A DNA stretch of 64,000 nt from Whalleya microplaca. Its lineage: Eukaryota > Ascomycota > Sordariomycetes > Xylariales > Xylariaceae. A model generated the notes under the pieces. The model searched no databases. It was not told the DNA's origin and was given only the letters and a program-made list of their open reading frames with translations. Below, piece after piece: positions 1 to 10,555 of the stretch. The stretch covers positions 806,001 to 870,000 of the forward strand of contig MU385723.1 of assembly GCA_022497155.1 (NCBI GenBank), in the 5' to 3' direction. How positions within the stretch are numbered: position 1 is the stretch's first letter; every line of letters begins with the position of its first letter. A program made the translations under genes and the position numbers.

Positions 1-295
1 TCTCAGCAATGCCCAACCGTCTGTGCGTGCGCATCACGGACAGAGAAGTAATATGGCCGTGTTGGACACCATCGGTGGGCTCTTCCTCCATCTTAGCGAG
101 GACGTAGCCTACGATCTTGGGGTAGTCGTAGGGGGTCTTCTTCGGCCGCGATACGTCGACGGCCACGTAGCTCAACTGCGGCCATGACAGGGCGTGGTAT
201 AGGTAGTATTTCATGAAGTAGTTCTCGGGCAGGTTCTCCAGGTTCGCATGCTGGATGAGCGGTATGTCCCGCGGTTCGAGGCGCCTGATGTCCAT
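1..295 (-). CDS. NAA10: NatA catalytic subunit, N-alpha-acetyltransferase (5' part only)
   Basis: Partial gene running off the left edge; the start codon is at 295-293 and 98 codons are visible without an intron. The translation begins [19 protein letters not shown] and contains [34 protein letters not shown] and [19 protein letters not shown]. These follow the N-terminal half of the Ard1/Naa10 GNAT fold almost residue for residue, and the RRLGIA stretch is the start of the acetyl-CoA binding loop. In the family, Naa10 pairs with Naa15 on the ribosome and acetylates the N-terminus of nascent chains after Met removal. A fungus-specific insertion ([11 protein letters not shown], about residues 49-59) lies before the KIVGY strand. 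It is divergent from the SDR gene starting at 922. Identity is confident; the C-terminal half is outside the window. Confidence 0.93.
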   Translation of the reverse strand, partial: MDIRRLEPRDIPLIQHANLENLPENYFMKYYLYHALSWPQLSYVAVDVSRPKKTPYDYPKIVGYVLAKMEEEPTDGVQHGHITSLSVMRTHRRLGIAE

Positions 296-921
296 GACCG
301 CTGCTGCTACCAATCTCTTCTTAATTTTTTCGACGGTATGAATTTGATCAGTTTTCGGATCTGATTTATATTTGGAGGTTTATTGAAAGCAGGTCGTCGT
401 GTTCCTCCTGGCGTGTAGGTGAGCCCTGAAATTATATAGCTTGTACCTGGCAGCTTGGCGCTATAAAGTTTGGAAATTGGTGAAGCAGAGGCAGAGCTAG
501 GTACTTAGGTACATGTACTTATCGCTACCTTGACCACTCATTGGACCGGATAACGGAACACATCTCGCCGAGACTTTCCAGCTGTGGCCGGCCCTGTGGG
601 GCGCAACGCGGGGCATCTAAAGTGCGTCACTGGCGCGCGTTGAAAGTTCACGATAGCTCCCACTACATGCGTACTAACTGCGGGGCATCTTCCCATACCT
701 CAGGTATACCCGAGATAGAGTGGATAGGGATGGCACGACTGGCTGAGTAACGCATGTGTGTGTTACTATAAACTAGGTATATATTTCTCAAGAATACCTA
801 CCCAACTTGGCTATTTCCACAAATATCGTCTTGCCAACTCCCGTGACCAAGTTATCCTTGCCCTTGCTGCCGTCACTTACACACAGGTTCTCGTAACCCT
901 ACCATACAACCACAGCAAAAG
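296..921. promoter_or_regulatory. Intergenic region between divergent NAA10 and SDR genes
   Basis: This 626-base gap separates two divergent starts and must hold both promoters. I see only short reading frames that open on non-ATG codons and show no family resemblance. No specific operator is recognised. Confidence 0.4.
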
Positions 922-2046
922 ATGGCTCGAACACTCGAAGGCAAGCTTGCCATAATAACAGGAGCTTCGCGGGGTAAGTCACCAGCCGTATATATATCTT
1001 ATCATCGAGACCGTCCTCCCACACTTACACACGTGCCCACCCCCCAGGAATCGGCGAAGCCATAGCTGAGAAACTGGCCTCTTACGGCGCCAACGTGGTG
1101 CTAGGCTACACCTCTCCCTCCTCGGAGGCGCCGACGCAAGAACTCGCCCGGAAGCTCTCCTCGACCCACAACGTGCAGACGCTGGTCGTGCAAGCGGACC
1201 TGGGCCAGGTCTCGGGGCCGGAGCAGCTGATCGCGGCCGCGAAGGCGGGGATGACGAAGGAGGGCAAGCCGTTCCAGATCGATATCCTGATCAACAATGC
1301 GGGCGTCGCGCATAATAACCCCTTGCCGGATGTGACGACGGAGCAGGTTAGTACTTGCCTATGTACCTACTTTCCCTGTTGAGTCTGTCTCGGGAGTAGG
1401 TGATCTGCTCCTGGGAGTAGACTCCGGATTCACATAGGGGTATTCTCCAACAACATCCCAGATGACTCCGGTCCCCCCTTCCCACCCAACAGCCTCTCTC
1501 CCTCCCAACCCCCAACCAACCCACCACCAACTAACCCCCTCCCTCCAGTTTGAAACAAGCTACCGCACCAACGTCCTCGGCCCCCTCCTCCTAACCCAAG
1601 CCTCCCAGCCCTACCTCCCCCACGACCGCTCCGGGCGCATCGTGAACCTCTCCAGCGTCTCCAGCAGCACGGGCTTCATCGAGCAATCCGTGTACGGCGG
1701 GACGAAAGCCGCGCTCGAGGCCATGACGCGCACGTGGGCGCGCGAGCTCGCCGAGCGCGCCACCGTCAACGCCGTGAACCCCGGGCCCGTGCTCACGAGC
1801 ATGTACGCGAGCAACACGCCCGAGTTCAAGCGCGAGATTAAAGGGTGGATCGAGCACGCGCCGCTCATGCGCGCGCGGCCCGGCGTGGACGCGGAGGAGG
1901 TCGTGGAGGATGCGAAGACGAGTGGGGGACGGCCGGCGTATGTGGGCGAGGTCGCGGGGATTGTGGCTATGCTTTGTAGTGAGGATGCGGGCTGGTGCAC
2001 GGGGCAGGTTGTTTGTGCTAATGGGGGCATGTTGATGTTGCATTGA
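922..2046 (+). CDS. Short-chain dehydrogenase/reductase (classical SDR, ketoacyl-reductase-like)
   Basis: Three exons, 922-973, 1048-1346 and 1549-2046, joined by canonical GT-AG introns in matching phase, give 281 aa. The exon 1/2 junction completes the cofactor loop TGASRGIG (about residues 13-20). NNAG follows at about 100, and the catalytic triad is seen as the serine strand LSSVSSS plus YGGTK. The sequence ends with the usual WCTGQVVCANGG segment. This is the classical NAD(P)(H)-dependent Rossmann enzyme, closest in feel to fungal 3-oxoacyl-reductase or versicolorin-reductase-like proteins. The substrate cannot be read from the sequence. No biosynthetic neighbours are present, so a secondary-metabolism role is not supported. 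The start is the first ATG before the glycine motif. Confidence 0.88.
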
Positions 2047-2666
2047 GGTGGGTGGGTGTAGGAGCTGGGGGATGTAGAGCGGTGGAAGAAGAAGAAGAAG
2101 AAGGAGAAGGAGAGTATAGCAATATGTGGGTGGGTAGATGGTTTGTGGGTGAGAGGTACACTTGGTCGGCTATAGAGGAGGTAGAGAGGAGTTGCTAGAC
2201 TAAGTTAGATCATATTTACAACTAGGAATGTATGAATATCAAGATTCACGGCCTCAAAACTACTACTATTTTACCTGTCCTACTAGACGAGATTCATATC
2301 AGTCAAAACACCACCAACTAACGATCTAGTCCGTGTTGCCCTTAATAGGGGAAATATCCATCATGTAAGTTCTCCTAGACTCATATATAACAACACGGCC
2401 AGAAATATCACATGAGAAAACCAATTTCAAATGACTATCTCTAATCTAAAAACGCAATTTACTTGGCTGAGAGCAGCCGATGCCCTCATGACTCTTGATG
2501 CCCAGCCATTTTCCTCTTACAAGTAGATGAAAATCAGAATGCCCATCTCTCTCTTGAAGAATCCTTCCCACTTCATCTAATTCCCAACGCCATCGCTTCC
2601 CTCAATAACCCACCTACCTCAGTAACCCCCAGGCGTGAAAAGCCCACGATAAGCTCACGATCATGC
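2047..2666. other. Convergent 3' region, no gene
   Basis: This gap lies between the converging SDR and MetRS genes. It holds a short GAA/GAAG purine run near 2085-2112 and AT-richer sequence, presumably 3' UTRs. No coding signal is seen. Confidence 0.4.
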
Positions 2667-5061
2667 TCACGGCGCCGTCGACTCCGGAACCGTGGACGAC
2701 TCCGTAGTAAGGGGACCCTCCTTATCGATGAGCTTTTCCCGGATAGGCAGGCTCCGAATGGACCCGTCGATCTTGGGCTGAGCTTCAGAAGCCTCGCCGT
2801 TCTTAGCGGCGGCCTCGGTGGCCTTCTGAGCAGCCTTCTTGGCCTTCTTGCGCTCCTTGTCCTCCTGCTTCTTCCGCTTGGCCTCGGCTTCGGCATCGCG
2901 AGAAGATTGTGTGCCGGCGTACTTATCCTTCCATTCACTGATCTTCTTCTCGTCTATTCTCGTGAAGAGGTAGGCCGCCTTGCCGATCTTGTGTCCGGGC
3001 TTGAGTGCCTCGGTGTTGAACGTGTCGGGGATGAATGCCAGAGGAGTGTTCAATTGCTCTATGATTGACCGTGCAGTTGCTGGCATATACGGCGATGAGA
3101 TGGACGCTAGAAGGCTGCACAGGTTCAGTGCCAGACCAATGACCGTCTTAATCCTCTCCGGATGAGCCTCGAAGGATTTGTTATCCAGACGAGTCTGCAA
3201 CAAGAGGTTTCCCTGGGCGCTAATCTCAAGGAACTTCCGGATACCTGATCTCAAGTGTACACCTTCCATAAGATCATTGTATTCGGCTAGTAGGGCATTG
3301 ACCTTGGAAATCCAGCCTGGGAAGTCAAAGCTGTCATCGGTATAGGATGCAGAGAATTCAGGAACCGTTCCTTCGCACTTGGAATTCACAAATTTGACGA
3401 TTCGGTTGATGAAGTTGCCAAAGTTTGCACTGCAGTATATATAATCAGTATTTCCTCATTTAGACATTATATAGAGCATAAGAGAGCTTCAAGAACGTGT
3501 TTTGCAAGCTATCCGGTTCCGGTCATAATATAATGGGACATTTGTGCTCATAAAGTCCTTGACTTGGGGTATTACTCACAGGAGTTCATTGTTGTTTGCC
3601 ATGACAAAATCGGACCACACAAATTGCGAATCACTCGTCTCAGGTCGGACGGACAGCAGGTAATAACGCCAAACTGACGGCGGGACACCCGTCTCCTTTG
3701 CGGAGTCACCAAACACGCCAACACCTCTGCTCTTGGAGAACTTGGTGTTCTCATAGTTCAGGTATTCCGTGGTTGAGAGGTGGTTCAGCTGCGTCCACTT
3801 GTCGGTTGTGCCGATCTGCGATCCGGGGAAAATGACAGTGTGGAAAGGAACATTGTCCTTGCCCATGAACTGATATAGCTTGACGTTCTCGGGATCGCGC
3901 CACCAGAGCTCCCACTGGTCAGTGTAGTTGGCTGTGATTGAAGGGTAGCCGATGCAAGCCTAGTAGTGAGCCAGAATTAGTTGTGGTGCTTTGCGGCATG
4001 GTAGTGTTTGCGTGTATTGGGACAGAAGGGAAGGGTGAGAAAGAGTAATTCTGAGGTATACATACGTCAAACCAAACATAGATGACCTTGCCCTCGAATC
4101 CAGGAAGAGGGACGGGAACTCCCCATTTCAGATCCCTTGTAATACTTCGGCCTTCAAGCCCTCTGGTGAGCCAGGAGTTCGTGATGGCTATGCCATTTTG
4201 CGGCCATCCACCCTCTTTACTGGACTTCTCGAACCAACTTTGGATATCTGGCTGTAGCTTGTTAAGCAGCAGGAAGATATGTGTGGTATCCCTGGCCACA
4301 GGGGTAGCTCCGTCAACCTTGCACCGGGGGTTGATCAACTCGAACGGGTCTAGAAGGTTTCCGCATTTGTCGCACTGGTCTCCTCTAGCATCATCATACT
4401 GGCACTTAGGACAGGTACCCTCCACGAACCGGTCTGCAAGAAAAGAGTTATGTTTCTCGCAGTAGGGTTGTGTGGTTGTACGTTCCTCCAAGAAGCCGTT
4501 CTTGTGAAGCTTGAGGAAGATGTCCTGGACGATCTCGGTCTGCTTCTCGGTAGTCGTCCGTCCAAAGTAGTCGAAGCTGATCTCGAACCAGTCGTAGACA
4601 TCTTTATGCTTCTTGTGAAACTCGTCGCAGAGCTCCTGTGGCGTCTGGCCCGTCTCTAGAGCCTTTGTCTCCGTCGCAGTTCCGTATTCATCGGTACCGC
4701 AGATGAACAGAGTCGGCCGGTCTCGGAGTTTGCTGTATCGAGAGAACACATCGGCGCTGAGAACACTGCCAATGACATTGCCCACTACTAGAAGTTAGGA
4801 TCTCATCTTTCAACAGAATGCGCACGCGATCAGGTCATGCGATCAAGGTCATGCGATCAAGGTCATAGATTGGGCGCGATATATATTAGATCAATACACG
4901 ATAATTTGACATACTAGAGATCTGTTAGAATATACTATAAAAAGAATGAAGGCAAATTGGAAAACTGACCAGTGCGGGACATTGTTGACGTAAGGCAGAG
5001 CGCTGGTGATGAGGACATTCTTCTTGCCCTTCTCGGGCAGGATGACGTTGGAGGTAGCCAT
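2667..5061 (-). CDS. MES1: Cytosolic methionyl-tRNA synthetase
   Basis: Four exons on the minus strand: 5061-4970, 4784-4066, 3959-3580 and 3429-2667, about 650 aa. Class I features are clear: [14 protein letters not shown] at residues 18-30, the [14 protein letters not shown] strand, a zinc-knuckle insertion with [12 protein letters not shown] and CDKCGN, VIYVWFDACIGYPS across intron 2, and KFSKSRG as the KMSKS loop. The anticodon-binding helical domain is followed by a lysine/alanine-rich tail ([18 protein letters not shown]). Introns 2 and 3 are canonical. Intron 1 falls inside the HIGH-like PH-x-GN motif, and its best donor and acceptor leave the frames one base out of register (see findings). 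The start at 5061 is preferred; an in-frame ATG at 5076 would add five residues. The gene is divergent to LTO1. Confidence 0.93.
4825..4866. repeat. Short tandem repeat inside MetRS intron 1
   Basis: Three consecutive near-identical copies of a 13-14 base unit (GCGATCAAGGTCAT, the first copy one base shorter) lie inside the unusually long first intron of the MetRS gene. Confidence 0.85.
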
Positions 5062-5610
5062 TGGGGTGTCTTGCATATACGAACGAACTTGTGAATGAAT
5101 GAAAGAGAAGAAGGGTGTATGCTGAGGTATGCTATGACAAGCAGGCCATGCGCATACAAATAGGTGAGTTTGCTATGCAAGTGAGACAGACTCTCAATTC
5201 TTTATGTGACTCACAAGAAGTTGAGGAAAGTAATAACTTATGAGGTGGTGTGTGTTGAGGTGTGCAATGCGGAAGAGGAACGTGGGGTAAAGTTTTCTGC
5301 CCCTCCATCCCGAACCTGCACAGCCTGACTGACAGCTTTTGCCCCTCCATCCAATGCGATGGTGGACCCCTGTAATTACAGGCTTTACGTAGTACAATTT
5401 TCTAGTCTCAACCGGATATCTGGGCTCTATGTCTGAACTACATCTGTACATACCAAGTACCTTGCATTATATTGGAATAATTTCATTGCGATCATTGCCG
5501 GTTCATGATATTATCATCTCATACAGAAATTAATTAAAGCTCACGCTGGTATCTATATCTTTGAGACCCGGTTTATATGCGCATATAACGCTGTACTACA
5601 AGTACTCGGA
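5062..5610. promoter_or_regulatory. Shared upstream region of MetRS and LTO1
   Basis: This 549-base region lies between divergent starts. It contains a near-repeated GCCCCTCCATCC element (about 5299-5310 and 5341-5352). No known binding site is recognised. Both flanking genes serve protein synthesis, so co-regulation is possible but unproven. Confidence 0.4.
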
Positions 5611-6216
5611 ATGCCTTCGGACGACATATTTGATGACGTCCTGAACCTCGAGGAGCAGTACTACCAGGAAGGCTACGAGAAGGGCTACGAAGACGGAGCC
5701 GAGGCCGGCCGGATCGAGGGGCGCTCCGTCGGTCTCAAAAAGGGCTTCGAGAAGTTCCTGGAGGCGGGCCGGTTGCAGAGCAAAGCCGTGGTATGGGCCA
5801 ACCGGATACCGGACTCTCGGAAACCCACACATAAACCGCAGGAGCCATCATCACCACCACCACCATCATCACAAGCCCAGTCTAGTCTTGCAGCGGAGAG
5901 CTCAGATACAGAAACACCCGCGTGCAAGCTCCCTCCCCTGCATAGCAACCCAAGACTGGAAAAGAACATCGCCATGTTATACGGTCTGGTGGAGCCCGGG
6001 ACGCTATCGACCAAGAACGAAGATGAGGCCGTCAACGACTTTGATAGCCGGATGAAGGGCGCACAGGGGAAGCTGAAGTTGATCGAGAGGGCTGTCGGCG
6101 AAGGGGCTGGTAAGGAGGGTACAGGTGGGCGTAAGCAGTCCGCCCAGAAGAATGAGAATATTGAAGATATCGGGAGGATATCGCAGAAGCCGGCAGCACC
6201 GGAGAGCAATGGGTGA
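5611..6216 (+). CDS. LTO1: LTO1/ORAOV1-family protein (Yae1-type N-terminal domain)
   Basis: An intronless 201-aa gene. Residues 5-60 carry the family hallmark, a helical stretch with glycine every fourth residue: GYEKGYEDGAEAG, then IEGRSVGLKKGFEK. It is preceded by the acidic DDVLNLEEQYYQEG. The rest is low-complexity (Pro/Ser run near residues 78-90) with a moderately conserved helical tail. In yeast, Lto1 with Yae1 acts as an adaptor that delivers the cytosolic iron-sulfur machinery to the ribosome-recycling ATPase Rli1. The length suits the family. The start is the first ATG and puts the conserved domain at the N-terminus as expected. Identity rests on the glycine-repeat pattern. Confidence 0.8.
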   Translation: MPSDDIFDDVLNLEEQYYQEGYEKGYEDGAEAGRIEGRSVGLKKGFEKFLEAGRLQSKAVVWANRIPDSRKPTHKPQEPSSPPPPSSQAQSSLAAESSDTETPACKLPPLHSNPRLEKNIAMLYGLVEPGTLSTKNEDEAVNDFDSRMKGAQGKLKLIERAVGEGAGKEGTGGRKQSAQKNENIEDIGRISQKPAAPESNG

Positions 6217-6506
6217 TTGCTAGCCGTCGATGTTTTTAATATGTCAGGGAGAGATACCCCCATATAAGTAATAGCTCTACGCTTCTCCATCCACGGCCAC
6301 CCACGGCCATGGGGATAATGGGCTGAGCCATATTACTCACGATAGAGCACCTGTTATGATATCAAATATCTAATGAATATACCGGCATCGCAAATGCACA
6401 TAGGTGATATCTGAGTAGGTAGTCTTTAACCGCAACAAGGAAATCTAGGATTGTGTCTCTGGTATAATATGTACAGCTCCCCTCTCACCTAACCGCCCAA
6501 GGAAGT

Positions 6507-7352
6507 CTACTTGAAACTCCGGCACGGGTAACTATACGCAGTTAGCATCTCTACTCACTCACACACTCCTCTCCTCTCCACACCACACCACATCACACCA
6601 CCACACCACAGATCAGGTAGGTACTTACTCCTCGGAATACGAATTCTCCTCCGCAAGCCCATACTTATAAACCTCCCACTTGCCATCCTCAACCCTCAAG
6701 CTCTGCCCACTCGGCAACGGCGGCAGTCCGCCCGGAAGCAAATCCCTCTTGCCCGCCTCCTTATTCTTCTCAAAATACGCCGCCAACCCCCCCGTCTTCC
6801 CCTCCTCCTGCGCCGCGACCAACGCCTTCGCGCCCGCCTCGCCGACCAAGTCCTGCTTGGGCGCGGCGGCGCTGCCCACGGTCAGCAGGCCGACGGCGTC
6901 GCCCTGCGTGACGAAGGACAGCTTGGGGTAGTTCCGTCGGGAATCGCGCCGCCAGTACGCGTTGTCGGCGATGTCGCCGGCGGGCGCGGTGACCGGGTCG
7001 TCGTAGCCCAGCGGGTCGTTGGCGCCCGGCGGCGGGTTGCGGAAGTACGGGTTCAGCGGCACGCCGCTCGTGCGGTTCGGGTCGACGGCGAAGAAGCGGC
7101 GGACGAGGTTCCAGATGCCTGTTGCTTCGAGGGTTTGTTTCTGATGTAGTGTTAGTCTTTAGTAGCCTTGTACCAGAAGGGGAGGGCGAGGCAGTTCGTC
7201 GTTCGCGGCGGACTGAGGGTGATTGTGAGGATGAGGGCGAGGTCATTGCGCTAATAGCCGTTGATATACATAGGGAGAGAGAGGGTCCTCCATACCTGGC
7301 TGATGTTCACTACTGCGCCTTCTACGGCTTTCGCAACCGCTTTGGAGGCCAT
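6507..7352 (-). CDS. NADH:ubiquinone oxidoreductase accessory 21 kDa subunit (fungal complex I)
   Basis: Exons 7352-7296, 7140-6629 and probably 6531-6507, giving 197 aa. The N-terminus MASKAVAKAVEGAV, the segment IWNLVRRFFAVDPNRTSG, PLNPYFRNPPPGA and GDIADNAYWRRDSRRNYPKLS match what I know of the fungal 21.3 kDa complex I subunit. This is a matrix-arm accessory protein without catalytic residues. Exon 1 encodes only 19 residues and its junction is phase 0 with a GTATGG donor. For the 3' end, the second exon runs into a strong GTAAGT donor. A GCTAAC branch point and TATAG acceptor follow, and splicing there replaces a stop two codons on with the ending DYPCRSFK. Without that splice the protein is 190 aa. 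The family call is strong; the last exon is inferred. Confidence 0.8.
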
Positions 7353-8138
7353 GATGGCGGTGTATGGAGAGCAATGGTATCAGGTTTGTTCGCTGGGGTG
7401 TTGAAGTGATGCTGCTCTTAGAGATGAGGCATTGAGTTCCAGTTGACGTTTTCCCGGAGTATTGCCGGGCTGCTGGACCACTGGGTCGGATTACCTTCAA
7501 GCTCGCTTGGATTGGCTGATTGGTAGGTATGGACTCAACAACGTCATTTTGGGCAAAGCAGCATAATTAATATTAGCTGGGTCACCAATCAGTTGAATAT
7601 TGAAGATGAGCTGACGAGTATGTCAAAATATTATCGAGTATTAGTTTATTAGATGTTCATTGACTATAAATATTGATTTACCCCTGAGATAAACTGATTG
7701 CTAAGAGGCTGTAAGTGAACAGTACAACGGCCTGAGCAAGACATTGTATACATGTAGGCTGTATACCTGTTGGAAAGACACGCAGAGTTTCTGTGTTATC
7801 TCTATGATCTTGTAAGATCAAGATATACAGGGAAGCGATGCGATAAGACTAAAAAACACAGTCTCATGTTTACTGAGAGTAACTCGTCTCATCTATCTTC
7901 AGGAAGGCTTGCTATGTGGATTTCTGTAGCTAGCTACTGTAGAAAGCCTCTTGGACGATTTAATAGCAATGCTCAGTGCATAATCACAGTTAATAGACAA
8001 CATAATTCTTGCTTCTTAAATGAGAAAAGTAGTATTGTGCTTCTTGACACCCCAGTCTATTGATATACAAGGTCTTGTTTGTCTACACACAGCAGTCAGC
8101 CATTGCCACCAACCCCGTCATCTAGTCTTTCGCATCCC
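7353..8138. other. Intergenic, AT-rich, no gene
   Basis: This lies between the complex I subunit promoter and the 3' end of QCR8. The stretch 7550-8100 is AT-rich with scattered stops. The one 97-codon frame in it has no recognisable domain and odd composition, so I do not call it. Confidence 0.4.
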
Positions 8139-8859
8139 TTATTCGTCACCAACTTCTTGACGGCCGAGCTTGGAGTTCAGATATTCGTTTCTGCGAGTCG
8201 TTAGTCTAGGTATCTTTACCTGCCGCAGGCATAAATGTTCCATACCTCTCGATGGCCCAGGACATGGCGTAGTAGAAGAAGATGAAGGGGGGTGCGACGT
8301 AGAGGATCTGGCCCCTGACCCGTCGCCAGGTGTTAAATATCGCATCATGGCCCGCGCCGGCGAAAGGGTTCTGCTTGTTCGGGGCTAGACCGTATGTAAC
8401 GATGCCCTTCTGCTTCAGGCCGCCTGGTGATTCGTTTCGTCAGTCCATCGATTCTGCTCGTCTAGTTTCTTCCACAACACCGAGAAAGCCCCCATCACTC
8501 CATCGCAAGGCCCTTAATATAGTCGCATTTGGTATTGCGTGCCCTATTATCTGTCTCTTCCGGATGCCTTCGTTCCCTTCCTTGCTGAAGATGTATACCA
8601 CGAACTCGTGCGCGCTTCTGATCGGAACTCGAAATGCGAAATGTCACTCACCGAAGTTGCCCCAGCCGCCTAGGAAACTGTAAAAGCAGTATTAGCACAT
8701 ATTTGCACCATTTTACCCAGACTTCATATGAAAGACGCAGCATTCCCGCAAGCACCGCAAAACAAAAGGCGCAGATCACGCATCTTCGAGGCTAACTTAC
8801 TGGCCGTGTTTGCCGATGGGGCCTTCGCCGCCGCCCAATAGAACCTGAGTAGGTCGCAT
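8139..8859 (-). CDS. QCR8: Cytochrome bc1 complex subunit 8
   Basis: Four small exons, 8859-8801, 8677-8652, 8423-8246 and 8190-8139, joined by canonical introns in phase, give 104 aa. The protein starts MRPTQVLLGGGEGPIGKHG and continues FLGGWGNFGGLKQKGI, PFAGAGHDAIFNTWRR and a single membrane helix (ILYVAPPFIFFYYAMSWAIE). It ends in RNEYLNSKLGRQEVGDE. This is the conserved layout of fungal Qcr8, the ubiquinone-binding-protein-type small subunit that packs next to cytochrome b in complex III. Exon 2 is only 26 bases long, so automated annotation may miss it. The gene is head-to-head with PHB1, another inner-membrane protein. Confidence 0.93.
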
Positions 8860-9280
8860 CGTGAACTGGAGGTGCCAATCGACGTGTGTGGTGGAGCCAA
8901 TTGAATATCGCAGAGGTCGTGTTGAGGAGAGCAGGAAATAGAGAAAGAGAGTGTTGAACTTCGGTTGAACTCGCGATGTCAAAATTGAAGGTGCTATCCA
9001 GGCCTGCCAGGCCGAAGCACCCTGCACGGAAGCAGCTAGCGGCCCTGCTAGAACCGTGGGTGGGCTGCAGGCTCGACCGGCCAAACGGTTAACCCGTGCA
9101 CTGACCACCTGGTACCACATCCATTGAAGCTCCATCCCACTCGAGTCGAAGCTTCACTTGATAATCGATTTCTTAACCCCGAGAGCTCCATCCATACCGT
9201 CTGTAAAGATCCCTACGTACAGACCTTACCGCCCTAATCGACTCTCGAAGGAACCCAGCCCGACAGACAGACGGACAGCC
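8860..9280. promoter_or_regulatory. Short divergent promoter between QCR8 and PHB1
   Basis: Only 421 bases separate the two start codons, so the promoters and 5' leaders must overlap or abut. Both products act in the mitochondrial inner membrane. GC-rich segments lie near 8995-9060. I cannot assign a named factor site. Confidence 0.5.
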
Positions 9281-10213
9281 ATGGCGAACGTAGAGAACCT
9301 CCTCCGCCAGGTCTACAGGTTTTCGATACCGGCGGTGGTCGGGTCGATTGCGCTGAACGCCTCACTATACGACGTGCGCGGCGGCTCGCGGGCGGTTATC
9401 TTCGACAGAATCCAGGGTGTGAAGGAGGGCGTGATCAACGAGGGCACACATTTCCTGGTGCCATGGCTGCAACGGAGCATCGTCTTCGACGTGCGCACGA
9501 AGCCGCGCAACATCGCCACCACTACGGGTAGCAAGGACTTGCAGATGGTCAGCCTAACGCTGAGGGTTCTGCATAGGCCGGATGTGAAGGCTTTGCCTAA
9601 GATATACCAGGTATGTGGTTACGCTAACTGGTTGCGATTGATCTCTATCACTGTATTGTATCGAGGCGGGGGCAGAAACTAATACATTGTATCTGTACAG
9701 AACCTCGGCACAGACTACGACGAGCGCGTACTCCCCTCAATCGGCAACGAGGTCCTCAAGTCCATCGTGGCGCAATTCGACGCCGCCGAACTGATCACGC
9801 AACGAGAGGCGGTCTCGCAGCGCATCCGCACGGACCTGATGAAGCGGGCGGGCGAGTTCAACATCGCGCTGGAGGACGTGTCGATCACGCACATGACCTT
9901 CGGCAAGGAGTTCACCAAGGCCGTCGAGCAGAAGCAGATCGCGCAGCAGGACGCCGAGCGCGCCCGCTTCATCGTCGAGAAGGCCGAGCAGGAGCGCCAG
10001 GCCAACGTCATCCGCGCCGAGGGCGAGGCCGAGTCCGCCGAGACCATCTCCCGCGCCATCGCCAAGTCCGGAGACGGCCTGATTCAGATCCGCAAGATCG
10101 AGGCCAGTCGCGAGATCGCACAGACCCTCGCCTCGAATCCGAACGTTGCCTATCTGCCCGGCGGCAAGCAGGGGAATGGCGGCCAGTTCTTGCTTTCGGT
10201 TGGCAAGGCGTGA
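9281..10213 (+). CDS. PHB1: Prohibitin 1
   Basis: Two exons, 9281-9610 and 9701-10213, with a phase 0 intron (donor GTATGT, acceptor GTACAG), give 280 aa, the usual Phb1 length. An N-terminal hydrophobic anchor (FSIPAVVGSIALNASLYDV, about residues 14-32) precedes the SPFH/PHB domain with GGSRAVIFDRIQGVKEGV, GTHFLVPWLQ and FDVRTKPRNI. The coiled-coil region has FTKAVEQKQIAQQDAERARF and KAEQERQANVIRAEGEAESA. Prohibitin 1 forms ring assemblies with prohibitin 2 in the mitochondrial inner membrane and supports protease regulation and respiratory complex stability. An upstream in-frame extension exists, but the start at 9281 fits the conserved N-terminus. Confidence 0.96.
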
Positions 10214-10555
10214 TGATGAGTGGGAACTGAACTGAACGGAACTGGACTACATGGGCTGGAAGAGTGGACGGGATGATGGGTGTATCAAAATGGCGGATTC
10301 TGTATAATAGAAACGAAACGCCCGGTTCTCCACTTCGGGATATGAATTAATCATGTGTCACTATCACGAACGATAAACTTAGTCTTTCTGTTCTATTCCG
10401 GTATGGTCAACTCTTCGTGACCTTTCTATGTCTTCCATTCATGTCTCTATGCCTGTCTCTAAAAACGCAGTACAATGCATAAGCTAGCAGCAGGCCCCTT
10501 TCTATGTCATTCCCAACCTGCATCATTATCCACGGACCCCTTATCCACTGACTAC
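10214..10555. other. Convergent 3' region of PHB1 and the REX3-like gene
   Basis: A 342-base gap between convergent genes, presumably both 3' UTRs. Nothing else is recognised. Confidence 0.4.

Noticed and set aside
541..955. Two plus-strand frames of 65-69 codons upstream of the first SDR
   Set aside because: The first opens on TTG, neither shows a domain, and the second overlaps exon 1 of the SDR in another frame.
7770..8063. 97-codon plus-strand frame
   Set aside because: AT-rich intergenic DNA, no domain or splice logic, composition unlike the neighbouring genes.
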